A stretch of 64,000 bases of DNA from Chromobacterium alkanivorans (GTDB taxonomy: Bacteria > Pseudomonadota > Gammaproteobacteria > Burkholderiales > Chromobacteriaceae): contig NZ_JAFHKL010000014.1 in assembly GCF_016937655.1 (NCBI RefSeq), forward strand, positions 60,280 to 124,279, written 5' to 3'. Numbering within the stretch: position 1 is the stretch's first letter; each line of letters opens with the position of its first letter. The notes beneath the pieces were generated by a model, which did not search any database, was not told where the DNA came from, and saw nothing but the letters and a program-made list of their open reading frames with translations. The translations under genes were made by a program, and so were the position numbers. Positions 38,687-46,973 of this stretch are shown one piece after another.

Positions 38687-39706
38687 TCACAACAGCGGCC
38701 AGCGCATATCGTCGCGGAACATCAGCGACACGCCGCGCTGTTCCTGCTCCATCAGATCGATGCGCGCCAGTTCCGGCACCAGCGGGGACAGGTGGGCGTG
38801 CACCCATTCCGCCACCGAGGCGCTGTCGCCGCCGCGCACGCCGCTGAGCTGGTCCAGCGGATTGTGGTCCAGCTGGCGGTAGATGGGCTTGAAGCGGTCC
38901 TTGACGTCGCCGAAGTCCAGCAGCCAGCCCATGGCCTGATCCAGTTCGCCGCTGAGCATCAGCCGCACCAGATAGCTGTGGCCGGTGTAGCCGCCCTGAT
39001 CGTCGAAGGGCCGGGCGCTTTCGAAGCGCTGCTCCTTCCAGATGCGGAAGCGCCGGCCGTCGAACTGGCTGCCGGCGCTATGGGTTTCGCGCACTTCCAC
39101 CCAGGCCAGGCCCGGCAGCGCGTCGGCCAGCTTCTGGTGCAGCCACTGCGCCAGCACTTCGCTGGTGGGGTTGTCCAGGCCGGCGATGTCGTTGAGGTAG
39201 CGGTGGTTGAGCGCGAGGAACAGCGGCCGCCAGGCGGCTTCCAGCTCAGGGTGGCCGCTGAGTCTGGCGTCGGCGGCCAGGCGCACGCCGAAACCGTGGC
39301 CGTGCAGACGGCCGCATTTGTGGCCAGCCGGCACATGGGGCAGTTGATGGGCGGCTTCGAACTGCACCTGTATCCAGTTGAGGGCGAGCTCGCCATCCAG
39401 GGTCACGCCGCGCTGCGGCGAGCTTTGCAGGCTCAGCGCCGCCGGGCAGGGCAGGGCGGCGGCGAGGTGGGCGGCCAGCGCCAGGTCGTCGCATTGGGCC
39501 AGTTGCCGGCTCAGGTCGGCGTAGTCCAGCGGCGCGACGGCGGCGTCCAGCGCCGTTTGCAGCCGCTCGTGGCCGGGATATTGGGCGTCGGCGCGGGCGA
39601 TGACGCGGAAGCTGTGGCCGTGGGGGCGGGCGGTGAGATCGGACGCGCCGCTCACCTGCCGGGCGGCTTCGAAGCGGGCGCCGGCGATCAGGTTGGAGCT
39701 GTGCAT
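38687..39706 (-). CDS. queD: QueD-like 6-carboxytetrahydropterin synthase with three tandem T-fold domains
   Basis: QueD converts dihydroneopterin triphosphate to 6-carboxytetrahydropterin for queuosine synthesis. Normal QueD is about 120 residues; this product is 339 and shows three consecutive PTPS-like domains (about 1-107, 108-222 and 223-339). Only the middle one has a full active site: zinc ligands His120, His135 and His137 and catalytic Cys131 (FEAAHQL, KCGRLHGHGF). The outer domains keep traces such as PHGHSF, LLDFGDVKD and LDHNPLD but have Arg in place of the first zinc His and lack the Cys. It starts one base after queC, so the genes are coupled. Confidence 0.88.
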   Translation of the reverse strand: MHSSNLIAGARFEAARQVSGASDLTARPHGHSFRVIARADAQYPGHERLQTALDAAVAPLDYADLSRQLAQCDDLALAAHLAAALPCPAALSLQSSPQRGVTLDGELALNWIQVQFEAAHQLPHVPAGHKCGRLHGHGFGVRLAADARLSGHPELEAAWRPLFLALNHRYLNDIAGLDNPTSEVLAQWLHQKLADALPGLAWVEVRETHSAGSQFDGRRFRIWKEQRFESARPFDDQGGYTGHSYLVRLMLSGELDQAMGWLLDFGDVKDRFKPIYRQLDHNPLDQLSGVRGGDSASVAEWVHAHLSPLVPELARIDLMEQEQRGVSLMFRDDMRWPLL

Positions 39707-39707
39707 C

Positions 39708-40418
39708 TCAGTCCTCCCGGCGGGTTTGGCAGCGGACGATCAGCGGGTCGGGCACGCCGGCTTCGGCGAAACCCTTGGCGCGCAACTCGCAGGACGCGCA
39801 ATGGCCGCAAGGCGGCACCTGTCCGTTATAACAGGTGTGGCTCCAGGATAATGCGTCCATGGCGCCAACTTGTTGTGCCAAAGCCACGGTTTCCGCCTTA
39901 GACAAATACATCAGCGGCGCGTGCAGCTCCACCCGGCTGTCCATGCCCAGCCGCAGCGCCACTTCCAGCGCCTTGAGGGTGTTTTCGCGGCAGTCGGGGT
40001 AGCCGGAATAGTCGGTCTGGGCGACGCCGGCGACCAGGTGGCGCGCGCCGCGGGTGTAGGCCAGCGCGGCGGCGAAGGTCAGGAAGATCAGGTTGCGGCC
40101 CGGCACGAAGGTGTTGGGCAGCGCGTCGTCGTCGCGGGCGCCGTCTTCCGGCGCGATGTCGGCGTCGGTCAGCGCGTTGCCGCCGATGGCGGCGAAGGTG
40201 TCGATGGGCAGCACCGTCTGGCGCACGCCCGCCAGTTGGGCGATCTTGCGCGCGCAGTCCAGCTCCACGCGGTGGCGCTGGCCGTAGTCGAAGGTCACCG
40301 CCTCGACATTGCCGCGGCCGAAGGTTTGCAAGGCCCAATACAGGCAGGTGGTGGAGTCCTGGCCGCCGGAAAGGACGACCAGAGCCTTTTCAGGAGTCTG
40401 ATTCATTGTGTTCGCCAT
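39708..40418 (-). CDS. queC: 7-cyano-7-deazaguanine synthase
   Basis: QueC turns 7-carboxy-7-deazaguanine into preQ0 using ATP and ammonia. The 236-residue product has the PP-loop [10 protein letters not shown] near residue 18 and the zinc site near the C-terminus ([15 protein letters not shown]). It is the first gene of the queC-queD-queE cluster. An ATG four codons later (40406) is an equally good start and would give [11 protein letters not shown]. No queF was seen, but it can lie elsewhere. Confidence 0.96.
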   Translation of the reverse strand: MANTMNQTPEKALVVLSGGQDSTTCLYWALQTFGRGNVEAVTFDYGQRHRVELDCARKIAQLAGVRQTVLPIDTFAAIGGNALTDADIAPEDGARDDDALPNTFVPGRNLIFLTFAAALAYTRGARHLVAGVAQTDYSGYPDCRENTLKALEVALRLGMDSRVELHAPLMYLSKAETVALAQQVGAMDALSWSHTCYNGQVPPCGHCASCELRAKGFAEAGVPDPLIVRCQTRRED

Positions 40419-40770
40419 TCGATAAACAGTCGAAGGTTGTGGATGCGGAGCCGGGCGCGGCGCGGGCCTGCCGGCATGTCGCCTGCCTGGATCGGTCTCA
40501 CCAAGCAGGGCAACCCGACACTTTAACCTAGAACAGGCTGTTTGATGAAGCGTGCCAAAAAACAGACAGCCGCCGATTTCGTGTCGGCAAGGGCGCTTTT
40601 CTTGATTGAAATCATGTCTTCGTCATGTAATTAATGACTTTCGCATTCGAAATATGTTTGCGATCCATTTTAATAAACACGTGATGACAAAGGGGTTGGA
40701 AGGGCTGGGACAGCCTTGCCGGGCCACAAGCGCGGCGGGACTGGCCGGTGTTTCCACCAGGAGAAGATCA
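40419..40770. other. Upstream region of the M35 metalloprotease gene
   Basis: About 350 bases between divergent genes. The part from 40600 to 40690 is AT-rich and probably holds the protease promoter. No gene or recognisable operator was found. Confidence 0.5.
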
Positions 40771-41883
40771 ATGAAAAAATTGTTGCCGATTCCGTTGTTG
40801 GTGATGGCTTTGGGGGGCGGTTTCGCCCAGGCGCATGATCTGCAAGTGAGCGTGGCCAAGCAGCAGGCCGCGGTGGCGGCGGATCAGGACGTCGAGGTGG
40901 TGCTGAATTACCGCAATACCGGCAAGGAGACGCTGCACATCTACAAGTGGTATGTGCCGGGTCAGGATTTGCAGGAACAGATTTTCGAGGTCAGCCGCGA
41001 CGGCAAGCCGGTCAGCTATCTGGGGCCGCGCTACAAGCGCGCGGTGCCCACCATCAAGGACACCGTGGCGCTGGCGCCGGGGGCTTCGCTGAGCGTCAAG
41101 GTCAAGGTGTCCGACTACTACGATATGTCGAAGAGCGGCCGTTTCGACGTGCGCTTCCAGGCGGCCAGCTCCCGCGTGCTGAACCGCGCCGCGCCGCAGC
41201 TGAACGCCAAGATCGCCTCCGGCGCGGACGCCGCCGTCGCCGCCGACGAGGTGCTGAGCTCCAACACCGCCAGCGTGTCGGTGGCCGGCCGCAGCAGCAA
41301 GCTGTTGAAGCAGTCTTTGGACGCGCAGCGCGAATGGTCCATCCTCAGCCGCAAGGCCGCCGCTTCCAGCGTCACTTACGCGGCCAATTGCTCGGTGACC
41401 CAGCAAAGCCAGACCAACGGCGGCGTCAGCGCGGCCATCAATATGACCAACGATTCGGTCAGCTATCTGTCCGGCTCGCCGTCCGGCACTCCGCGCTACA
41501 CCACTTGGTTCGGCAAGTACGCGCTGGCCAACTGGAACACCGCCAAATCCCACTACGTCAGCATCAAGGACGCGCTGGACACCAAGCCGATCAGCATCGA
41601 TTGCGGTTGCACCCAGGCCGGCACCTACGCCTACGTCTACCCGGCGCAGCCGTACAAGATCTATCTGTGCGGCGCTTTCTGGAACGCGCCGACCAGCGGC
41701 ACCGACTCCAAGGGCGGCACCCTGGTGCATGAGCTGTCCCACTTCACCGTGGTGGCGGGCACCGACGACCACGTTTATGGTCAGGCCGGCGCCAAGAACC
41801 TGGCGAAAACCAATCCCGCCCAGGCTTTGAACAACGCCGACAACCACGAATACTTCGCCGAGAACACCCCGGCGCAGCAGTGA
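40771..41883 (+). CDS. Secreted M35 metalloendopeptidase (peptidyl-Lys type)
   Basis: A 370-residue exported zinc protease. The signal peptide (LPIPLLVMALGGGFAQA) ends near residue 21. An N-terminal prodomain-like region (about 22-185) precedes the catalytic domain (about 190-370). The aspzincin signature is complete: His320-Glu-x-x-His324 (HELSHFT) and GTDD with Asp333 as third zinc ligand. The closing NADNHEYFAEN matches the peptidyl-Lys metalloendopeptidases of fungi and Aeromonas (M35), which cut before lysine. Lysine specificity is inferred. The start follows AGGAGAAG. It is a likely extracellular virulence or nutrition enzyme. Confidence 0.92.
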   Translation: MKKLLPIPLLVMALGGGFAQAHDLQVSVAKQQAAVAADQDVEVVLNYRNTGKETLHIYKWYVPGQDLQEQIFEVSRDGKPVSYLGPRYKRAVPTIKDTVALAPGASLSVKVKVSDYYDMSKSGRFDVRFQAASSRVLNRAAPQLNAKIASGADAAVAADEVLSSNTASVSVAGRSSKLLKQSLDAQREWSILSRKAAASSVTYAANCSVTQQSQTNGGVSAAINMTNDSVSYLSGSPSGTPRYTTWFGKYALANWNTAKSHYVSIKDALDTKPISIDCGCTQAGTYAYVYPAQPYKIYLCGAFWNAPTSGTDSKGGTLVHELSHFTVVAGTDDHVYGQAGAKNLAKTNPAQALNNADNHEYFAENTPAQQ

Positions 41884-41901
41884 GCGCTTCCCCTAGCCAT
41901 G

Positions 41902-41933
41902 AGAAACGGCCGCCGGAGGGCGGCCGTTTTCTC
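41902..41933. terminator. Terminator between the M35 protease gene and dcuC
   Basis: A long inverted repeat (AGAAACGGCCGCC/GGCGGCCGTTTTCT) with a short loop and T-residues on the plus side, 20 bases after the protease stop. It also faces the convergent dcuC gene. Confidence 0.85.
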
Positions 41934-42003
41934 TTCGGTGGAAGCCGGGTTTAGCGGCGTTTCCATCCATTCCGCCGACGCGCGGCAGATATCGAACGGG
42001 TTC

Positions 42004-43353
42004 TCAGGCCGGCACCAGCGCCAGCGTGCCCAGCACCACAATCACCAGGCCGACGATCACCGGCACCGAGGTGCGCTTGACGATCTCGAACGGCGACACC
42101 TGGCCCATGCCGGCGCAGGCCACCACCACGCCGGACACCGGCGACACGGTGCGGCCCAGGTTGGACGCCTGCAGCATGGGGATGGCGAGGAAGGCCGGGT
42201 TGATGCCGGCTTCGGCCGCCAGCTTGGGGATCAGCTCCACGAAGGCGTAGAAGGGCGCGTTGCCGGAACCGGTGGTCAGCGCCGCCAGCGTGGTGATCGC
42301 CACCAGCACCAGCATCAGCACCATGGCGCCGGAGCCGAAGGACTGCGCCAGGCCGATCAGCTGGTTGATGAAGCCCAGCGCGGACAGGCCGTGGGCGAAC
42401 ACGCCGGCGGCCACGATCAGCATCACCACGCTGCTGAAGGCGTCGCCCATGCCCTTGTAGGCCACTTCCAGGCCGGCGAACACCGGCGCGGCGCGGCGAT
42501 GGCGCAGGAATTCCACCACCGCGGCCAGCGCGATGCACAGGATCAGCACGGTGACGATGTGCAGTTCCGGCGCCAGCTTGCCGTTGAACACCAGCACGCC
42601 GGCGATCGGGGTGAAGGGCAGCAGGCAGTACAAGGCCGGCGCGTCGGTGACGATCTCGTGCACGTCCTGGCGCGTCAGCGGCAGGTTTTCCTTGCGGTCC
42701 AGGTAGCGCTGCCAGAAGAAGTGGGCGCAGCCGATGCCGGCGATGGCCAGCAGCGAGATGGGCAGCGTGGTCTTGAAGGCGAAGTCGATCAGCGGCATGC
42801 CCGAGGCCTGGGCGGCGATCACCACGTCGCCGGAGGTGGGCGACAGGATCAGCGCCGCCGGCGACGCGCAGATGGCCGCCGCCGCGCCGCGGCTGATGCC
42901 CATATTCACCATCAGCGGGAACAGCGTGGCCATCAGCAGCACGCCCAGGCCGGTGGCGGAGGACACCGCCAGCGACAGCAGACAGGCGACGAAATAAGCC
43001 GCCACCATCAGCACATACGGCGATTTGATGCGGCTGAGCGGCTTGGAGGCCAGTTTGACCACCATGTCGTTGGCGCCGATGTGGGTCATGTAGCCGGCGA
43101 AGCCGCACAGCGCCATCACCATCAGGCCCAGGTCCGCGGCGCGGCTGCTGAGCAGCGATTTGACGAACTCGGCGATGTCGGTGGCCGCGTGGCCGGTGGC
43201 GGCCACGTTCTTGGGCAGCACCGGCAAGCCTTGCAAGGCGGTGGCGATCAGCAGGGCCAGCCCGCCCAGCATCAGCACGCCGGTGGCGGAGTAGCCTTTG
43301 AAGATAGCCCGGCCCACCAGCAGCGTGATTATCGTGCCTATCAGTAATTCCAT
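42004..43353 (-). CDS. dcuC: C4-dicarboxylate transporter, DcuC family
   Basis: A 449-residue inner-membrane protein with about 12 helices and the DcuC-family pattern (RAIFKGYSATGVLMLGGLAL at the N-terminus, SLAVSSATGLGVLLMATL in the middle). DcuC carries succinate, fumarate and related dicarboxylates, mainly succinate efflux in fermentation. The normal length and one open frame suggest it is intact. The upstream region (43354-43440) is AT-rich, but no convincing FNR or Crp site was found. Other anion substrates are possible within this superfamily. Confidence 0.88.
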   Translation of the reverse strand: MELLIGTIITLLVGRAIFKGYSATGVLMLGGLALLIATALQGLPVLPKNVAATGHAATDIAEFVKSLLSSRAADLGLMVMALCGFAGYMTHIGANDMVVKLASKPLSRIKSPYVLMVAAYFVACLLSLAVSSATGLGVLLMATLFPLMVNMGISRGAAAAICASPAALILSPTSGDVVIAAQASGMPLIDFAFKTTLPISLLAIAGIGCAHFFWQRYLDRKENLPLTRQDVHEIVTDAPALYCLLPFTPIAGVLVFNGKLAPELHIVTVLILCIALAAVVEFLRHRRAAPVFAGLEVAYKGMGDAFSSVVMLIVAAGVFAHGLSALGFINQLIGLAQSFGSGAMVLMLVLVAITTLAALTTGSGNAPFYAFVELIPKLAAEAGINPAFLAIPMLQASNLGRTVSPVSGVVVACAGMGQVSPFEIVKRTSVPVIVGLVIVVLGTLALVPA

Positions 43354-43531
43354 ATCCAGCTCAATGTAAATAATGAAATTATAATTTACTAAAAAATACG
43401 AATGAGCATATTTTTAGATGAATCAAAATTGATATGGGGCAAGAACGCGGCGCGCGGCCGCGTTTGGAAAGCGGGGGAAGGGCGCAGCGGGGAAGCCGCG
43501 CCGTCTCGCGGGCAAGAGCGCGAGCGTTTGG

Positions 43532-44053
43532 CTAGGCCGGCGGCTGGCCGAAGTTGATCAGCGCCACCGTCACCTGTTCCTTGGCCGAGACCAGCTCGTG
43601 GTAGGCGAGGTGCAGCATGTTCAGGCTTTCCAGCACCTGGTGGGTTTCATTGAAGCCGCAGTCCAGGCTTTGCCGCGCGACGGCCAGGAAGATGAACAGC
43701 TGCTGCATCGGCGATTGCTTGGGGTGTTGCTGGCGGTAGAGGGCGAACAGCTGGTAGAAGTCGCGCACGATCCGTTCCGCCGCGTAGCCGGGATTGTGTT
43801 CCAGGCCCAGGCCGGTCAGCGGGTCCTTGCCCATCAGCGGCAGGTCCAGCGCGCAGCTGAGCGGGTCCATCACCGCGTGGTGGAACAGGTCCAGGAATTG
43901 CTTGTCGGCGGAAAAGCGGCTGTCGGCGGCGGGTTGGACGGCGGCGGCGGCGGGCTCGCGCTGGCGGTCTTGTTTGCCGCCGCGCTCCTGATGCGAGAGC
44001 TGGTGTCCGGCGGCGCGGCCGGCCTGGGTCAGGGTAACGGGCAGGATGGGCAT
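43532..44053 (-). CDS. DUF5610-like protein behind a sigma-28 promoter (short paralogue)
   Basis: A 173-residue cytoplasmic protein without signal peptide. Its C-terminal half (about 70-165) aligns by eye with the DUF5610 region of the gene upstream: AERI, then FF or LF with YRQQHPKQS or YAKQHPELS, then R-x-x-x-D/E-x-GF/GY-x-E and VLESLNML or ILNGLKVF. The N-terminus is polar and low-complexity. The start at 44053 has an AGGAG ribosome binding site. A near-perfect flagellar sigma-28 promoter lies upstream, placing the gene in the motility regulon. Molecular function unknown. Confidence 0.8.
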   Translation of the reverse strand: MPILPVTLTQAGRAAGHQLSHQERGGKQDRQREPAAAAVQPAADSRFSADKQFLDLFHHAVMDPLSCALDLPLMGKDPLTGLGLEHNPGYAAERIVRDFYQLFALYRQQHPKQSPMQQLFIFLAVARQSLDCGFNETHQVLESLNMLHLAYHELVSAKEQVTVALINFGQPPA

Positions 44054-44146
44054 GACGGTCTCCTTGCGAGCGTGCCGCCGGTCTGGCTGGCGGCGTTCGG
44101 CCGGAAACGCGGTCTGTATCGGTTTCGCTTCCCCGGCCATGCCCTA

Positions 44147-44173
44147 TTTTCGGCACGGCCGGCGGAAACTTTA
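44147..44173 (-). promoter_or_regulatory. Sigma-28 (FliA) promoter of the short DUF5610 gene
   Basis: On the minus strand TAAAGTTT (44166-44173), an 11-base spacer and GCCGAAAA (44147-44154) match the FliA consensus TAAAGTTT-N11-GCCGATAA at 15 of 16 positions. The start codon lies about 95 bases downstream. Confidence 0.85.
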
Positions 44174-44231
44174 TTTTTAATTTATCGTTTTATGAAGTTT
44201 AAACAAAATTTGATGCAAGGGCCGATAGCCG

Positions 44232-44858
44232 TCAACTGGCGGCGGCGGCGTCGCTCTGCTGCTGGGGCTTCATGCTGGCGACGAAATCGTCGAAGCCCTT
44301 GTTGACCAGATCTCGGGTCTTCTTGATTTCGTCGGCGATATTGCCGTTGAACACCTTGAGGCCGTTGAGGATGTCCACGGCCTCGGCATAGCCTTTTTCG
44401 AAGCCGCCGCGCACGATGTCGACGAAATTCTTGGCCTGATCTTCCTGGCTCAGCTCCGGGTGCTGCTTGGCGTAGGTGCTGAAGAAGCTGAGCGCGCCGG
44501 ACAGGATGCGCTGGGAGGTGCCTTCCGGCGAATTGTCCTCGCTCAACTTCTGCTGCAGGATATTGGGCGTTTGCTGCGCGCCCTGGGCGCCTTGCGCGTC
44601 GTCGGCGGCGCCGCCGCCGCTGGCGTTCAGCTGGTCGGACAGGATCTGATTGATGCTGTCGATCGCGGTGCGGTAGAGCAGGGACAGCGATTTGCCGTCG
44701 GTGTTGGTGGAGACGTCCAGATTGGCCACCAGCTGCGCGTTCAATTGATTGCGCGCGGTGACGGTGCTGCTGCCGGTTTGCGCGGCGGCGCCGCTCTGGC
44801 CGCTTTGTTTCAGCGGAAGGTCGGCGCCGACCTGGCTATTCACGGGATTGACGGACAT
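44232..44858 (-). CDS. DUF5610 domain protein behind a sigma-28 promoter
   Basis: A 208-residue protein with a polar N-terminus (1-90, rich in Ser, Gly, Gln and Ala) and a DUF5610 domain (about 105-195: SQRILSGALSFFSTYAKQ, NFVDIVRGGFEKGYAEAVD, DEIKKTRDLVNKGFDDF). No signal peptide or helix for the membrane is present. A sigma-28 promoter upstream ties it to flagellar late-gene expression together with its paralogue. The function of DUF5610 is not known; a role in flagellar assembly, chemotaxis or surface attachment is inference. Confidence 0.88.
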   Translation of the reverse strand: MSVNPVNSQVGADLPLKQSGQSGAAAQTGSSTVTARNQLNAQLVANLDVSTNTDGKSLSLLYRTAIDSINQILSDQLNASGGGAADDAQGAQGAQQTPNILQQKLSEDNSPEGTSQRILSGALSFFSTYAKQHPELSQEDQAKNFVDIVRGGFEKGYAEAVDILNGLKVFNGNIADEIKKTRDLVNKGFDDFVASMKPQQQSDAAAAS

Positions 44859-44973
44859 GTTGCGCTCCTAAGCGATAAAGGGCGTGTAGGCACGGAAGCC
44901 ATGCATGCTTGTGGTTGGTCGCGCCTATGGGCGCAACAATGCGGAGGGATGCCAGTCCCTCAGTATGGCCATA

Positions 44974-45000
44974 TTTTCGGCGCGCTCGGCGGAAACTTGA
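44974..45000 (-). promoter_or_regulatory. Sigma-28 (FliA) promoter of the DUF5610 gene
   Basis: On the minus strand TCAAGTTT (44993-45000), an 11-base spacer and GCCGAAAA (44974-44981). The -10 box, spacer length and first spacer bases are the same as in the other DUF5610 promoter. The start codon is about 115 bases downstream. Confidence 0.8.
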
Positions 45001-45024
45001 GGCTTGATTCCGCGCTGGCGCGAA

Positions 45025-45453
45025 ATGAGCGAGGAGATGGGGGTGGCGGTGACGACAAAGCATTATCAGGGGGGATGCCTGTGCGGCTGGATCCGGTTTC
45101 GGGCGGCCGCGCCGGCGGACAATCCGCATGCCTGTTCTTGCAAGAACTGCCAGCGGCACACCGGGGCGCTGAGCGCGGTCTGGCTGGAGTTCCCGCGCGA
45201 TCGCGTCGAGTGGACCGGGCCGGGGGGCGCGCCCGCCGTGTATCGTTCGTCGGCGTATTCCAGCCGGGCCTTCTGCGCGCGTTGCGGCAGCTCCGTCGGC
45301 GCGGTTGACGACGCGCCGACGATAGCCTTGCTGTTGGGCGGGCTGGACGATTGCCACCCGCCCGAGCTGGCGCCAGCCGCCCATGCTTTCGCGGACGGCA
45401 AGCCGGCGTGGTGGCGGGAGCAAGTGGATGAGGCCGGCTCCGGGCAAGACTAG
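45025..45453 (+). CDS. GFA-domain protein (Gfa-like/CENP-V fold)
   Basis: A 142-residue zinc protein of the GFA family. Its cysteines follow the family pattern: CLCGWIRF, CSCKNCQRHTGA and FCARCGSSV, which hold two zinc ions. Some members were named glutathione-dependent formaldehyde-activating enzymes, but most have no proven activity. An in-frame ATG at 45037 is an alternative start. It is transcribed divergently from the DUF5610 gene, and its first codons lie close to that gene's promoter. Confidence 0.85.
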   Translation: MSEEMGVAVTTKHYQGGCLCGWIRFRAAAPADNPHACSCKNCQRHTGALSAVWLEFPRDRVEWTGPGGAPAVYRSSAYSSRAFCARCGSSVGAVDDAPTIALLLGGLDDCHPPELAPAAHAFADGKPAWWREQVDEAGSGQD

Positions 45454-45476
45454 CCCGCGCCGGCCCGACGGCGGGC

Positions 45477-46553
45477 TTAGCGGTGCTGCTTCTGAGTGCG
45501 CAGGAAGTTCACCGCCAGGTCCGGGAAGTCGCTGAAGGCGCCGTCCACCTGGGCGCGGTTGTACACCGCGTCCAGCAGCTGGTCCATATTCTTGGCGTAG
45601 GCCGGCAGCGCGTCCTTGCGCAAGGTGTAGGGGTGGATCACCAGGCCGTTGGCGTGCGCGGCGCGGCTCATGCCGGTGAGCTTGATCTTGCCCGGCGTCG
45701 AGGTCTTGTCTATCAGCATCGGGTACTGCGGGCCGATGCCGTCGGCGTACTTGGCGATCTCCTTCATGCCTTCCGGACGGAACATCCAGTCATAGCTGTA
45801 GTTCACCCATTGGCCGGCGGCGTTCTGCTCGAAGGTTTCCTGCCAGTCGGTGTAGGCGATCAGCTGCACCAGCTTGAGGTCCATGCCGGCCTTGGGCATC
45901 AGCTCGGTCTTGATGCGCTTCAGTTCGTTGAAGTCGAAGCACTGCAGATAGACCTTGTCGTTCTTGCCGGTGTAGCCGTAGCGCTTGAGCACTTCCAGCG
46001 CCTTCACCGTGATGTCCTTGCCTTCCTGGCGGTGGAACCACGGCGCCTTGATTTCCGGGTAGATGCCGATGTCGCGGCCGGTGGAGTGGTTCAGGCCCTG
46101 GATGAATTCGATTTCCTCTTCAAAGGTGTGGATGCGGAAATCGGATTTGCCCATCGGGAAGCGGCCGGGGTAGCTCTGACGCTTGACGCCCTTGTCGATG
46201 TCGAAGCCTTCGGTGAAGCGCAGCGATTTGATCTCGGCCAGGGTGAAGTCGATCGCGTAATAGCGGCCGTCCTTGCGCGCGCGCTCGGGAAAGCGTTCGG
46301 CCACGTCGGTGACGCGGTCCAGGTAATGGTCGTGCAGCACGATCAGCCTGTCGTCCTTGCTCATTACCAGGTCCTGCTCCAGGTAGTCCGCGCCCTGGGC
46401 GTAGGCCAGCGCCTTGGACGGCAGCGTGTGTTCCGGCAGATAGCCGCTGGCGCCGCGGTGGGCGATGACGATCTTGTCGGCGGCCTGGGCGGACGCGGCC
46501 AGGCCGATGGCCAGCGCGACGGCGGCGAGCAGGGGTTTGCAAGCGAATGACAT
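45477..46553 (-). CDS. glpQ: Periplasmic glycerophosphodiester phosphodiesterase
   Basis: GlpQ hydrolyses glycerophosphodiesters to glycerol-3-phosphate and an alcohol. The 358-residue product has a signal peptide (LLAAVALAIGLAASAQA) and the GDPD signature HRGASGYLPEHT followed by EQDLVMSKD and LHDHYLDRVTDV. The length matches E. coli GlpQ. The start at 46553 has an AAGGAGA ribosome binding site, and an upstream in-frame start is rejected. No glpT is adjacent, so it is a stand-alone phosphate or glycerol scavenging gene. Confidence 0.95.
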   Translation of the reverse strand: MSFACKPLLAAVALAIGLAASAQAADKIVIAHRGASGYLPEHTLPSKALAYAQGADYLEQDLVMSKDDRLIVLHDHYLDRVTDVAERFPERARKDGRYYAIDFTLAEIKSLRFTEGFDIDKGVKRQSYPGRFPMGKSDFRIHTFEEEIEFIQGLNHSTGRDIGIYPEIKAPWFHRQEGKDITVKALEVLKRYGYTGKNDKVYLQCFDFNELKRIKTELMPKAGMDLKLVQLIAYTDWQETFEQNAAGQWVNYSYDWMFRPEGMKEIAKYADGIGPQYPMLIDKTSTPGKIKLTGMSRAAHANGLVIHPYTLRKDALPAYAKNMDQLLDAVYNRAQVDGAFSDFPDLAVNFLRTQKQHR

Positions 46554-46830
46554 GGGTTCTCCTTTTATATGAGTTCGCAACGGGCGTTGGCGCGACGCCA
46601 TGATCGGATGCGCGGATGTCGGCGTGATGAAAGCCGGTCAGTTCATCGGCATCGCCATGGTTTTGTTTTGGCTGAAAGGAGTAGGACGATAGGGTATCGC
46701 CGCGCCGGCGGCAAGCCCCCCGGCGCGGTAGTTTTGAAGGTGCTCACACCTTTGCGGCGACCGCGAGGCAAGCCGTTTTCACGTCTTTCTTCCTTGCTCC
46801 CGCCGGCGCGCGGCAGAGCGTGAACAGGTA
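46554..46830. other. Intergenic region between glpQ and repeat copy D
   Basis: No gene was found. The last 20 bases (TGAACAGGTATTA) look like a decayed family 1 repeat end pointing outward, suggesting nested or successive insertions here. Confidence 0.4.
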
Positions 46831-46833
46831 TTA

Positions 46834-46973
46834 GAATGTGTTTACGATCTCGTGAGCTAAGGCGAGACAAGGCGAAAATGAGCGAAAAAGCGGAATGTAC
46901 ACGTGGTACATGAGCATTTTGAGCTTGTTTTTAACGCCGTATCGCCGACGCGCAGCAGATCGTAAACAGGTTC
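46834..46973. repeat. Transposon-like interspersed repeat, copy D (family 1)
   Basis: A 140-bp element with ends GAATGTGTTTACGATCT and AGATCGTAAACAGGTTC. It is flanked by TTA on the left and TAC on the right. The last C of the element with the following TA forms, on the minus strand, the TAG stop codon of the adjacent dehydrogenase gene. Confidence 0.85.

Noticed and set aside
43354..43440. FNR site upstream of dcuC
   Set aside because: ATCAAAATTGAT is a palindrome but has the wrong arm order and spacing for TTGAT-N4-ATCAA.
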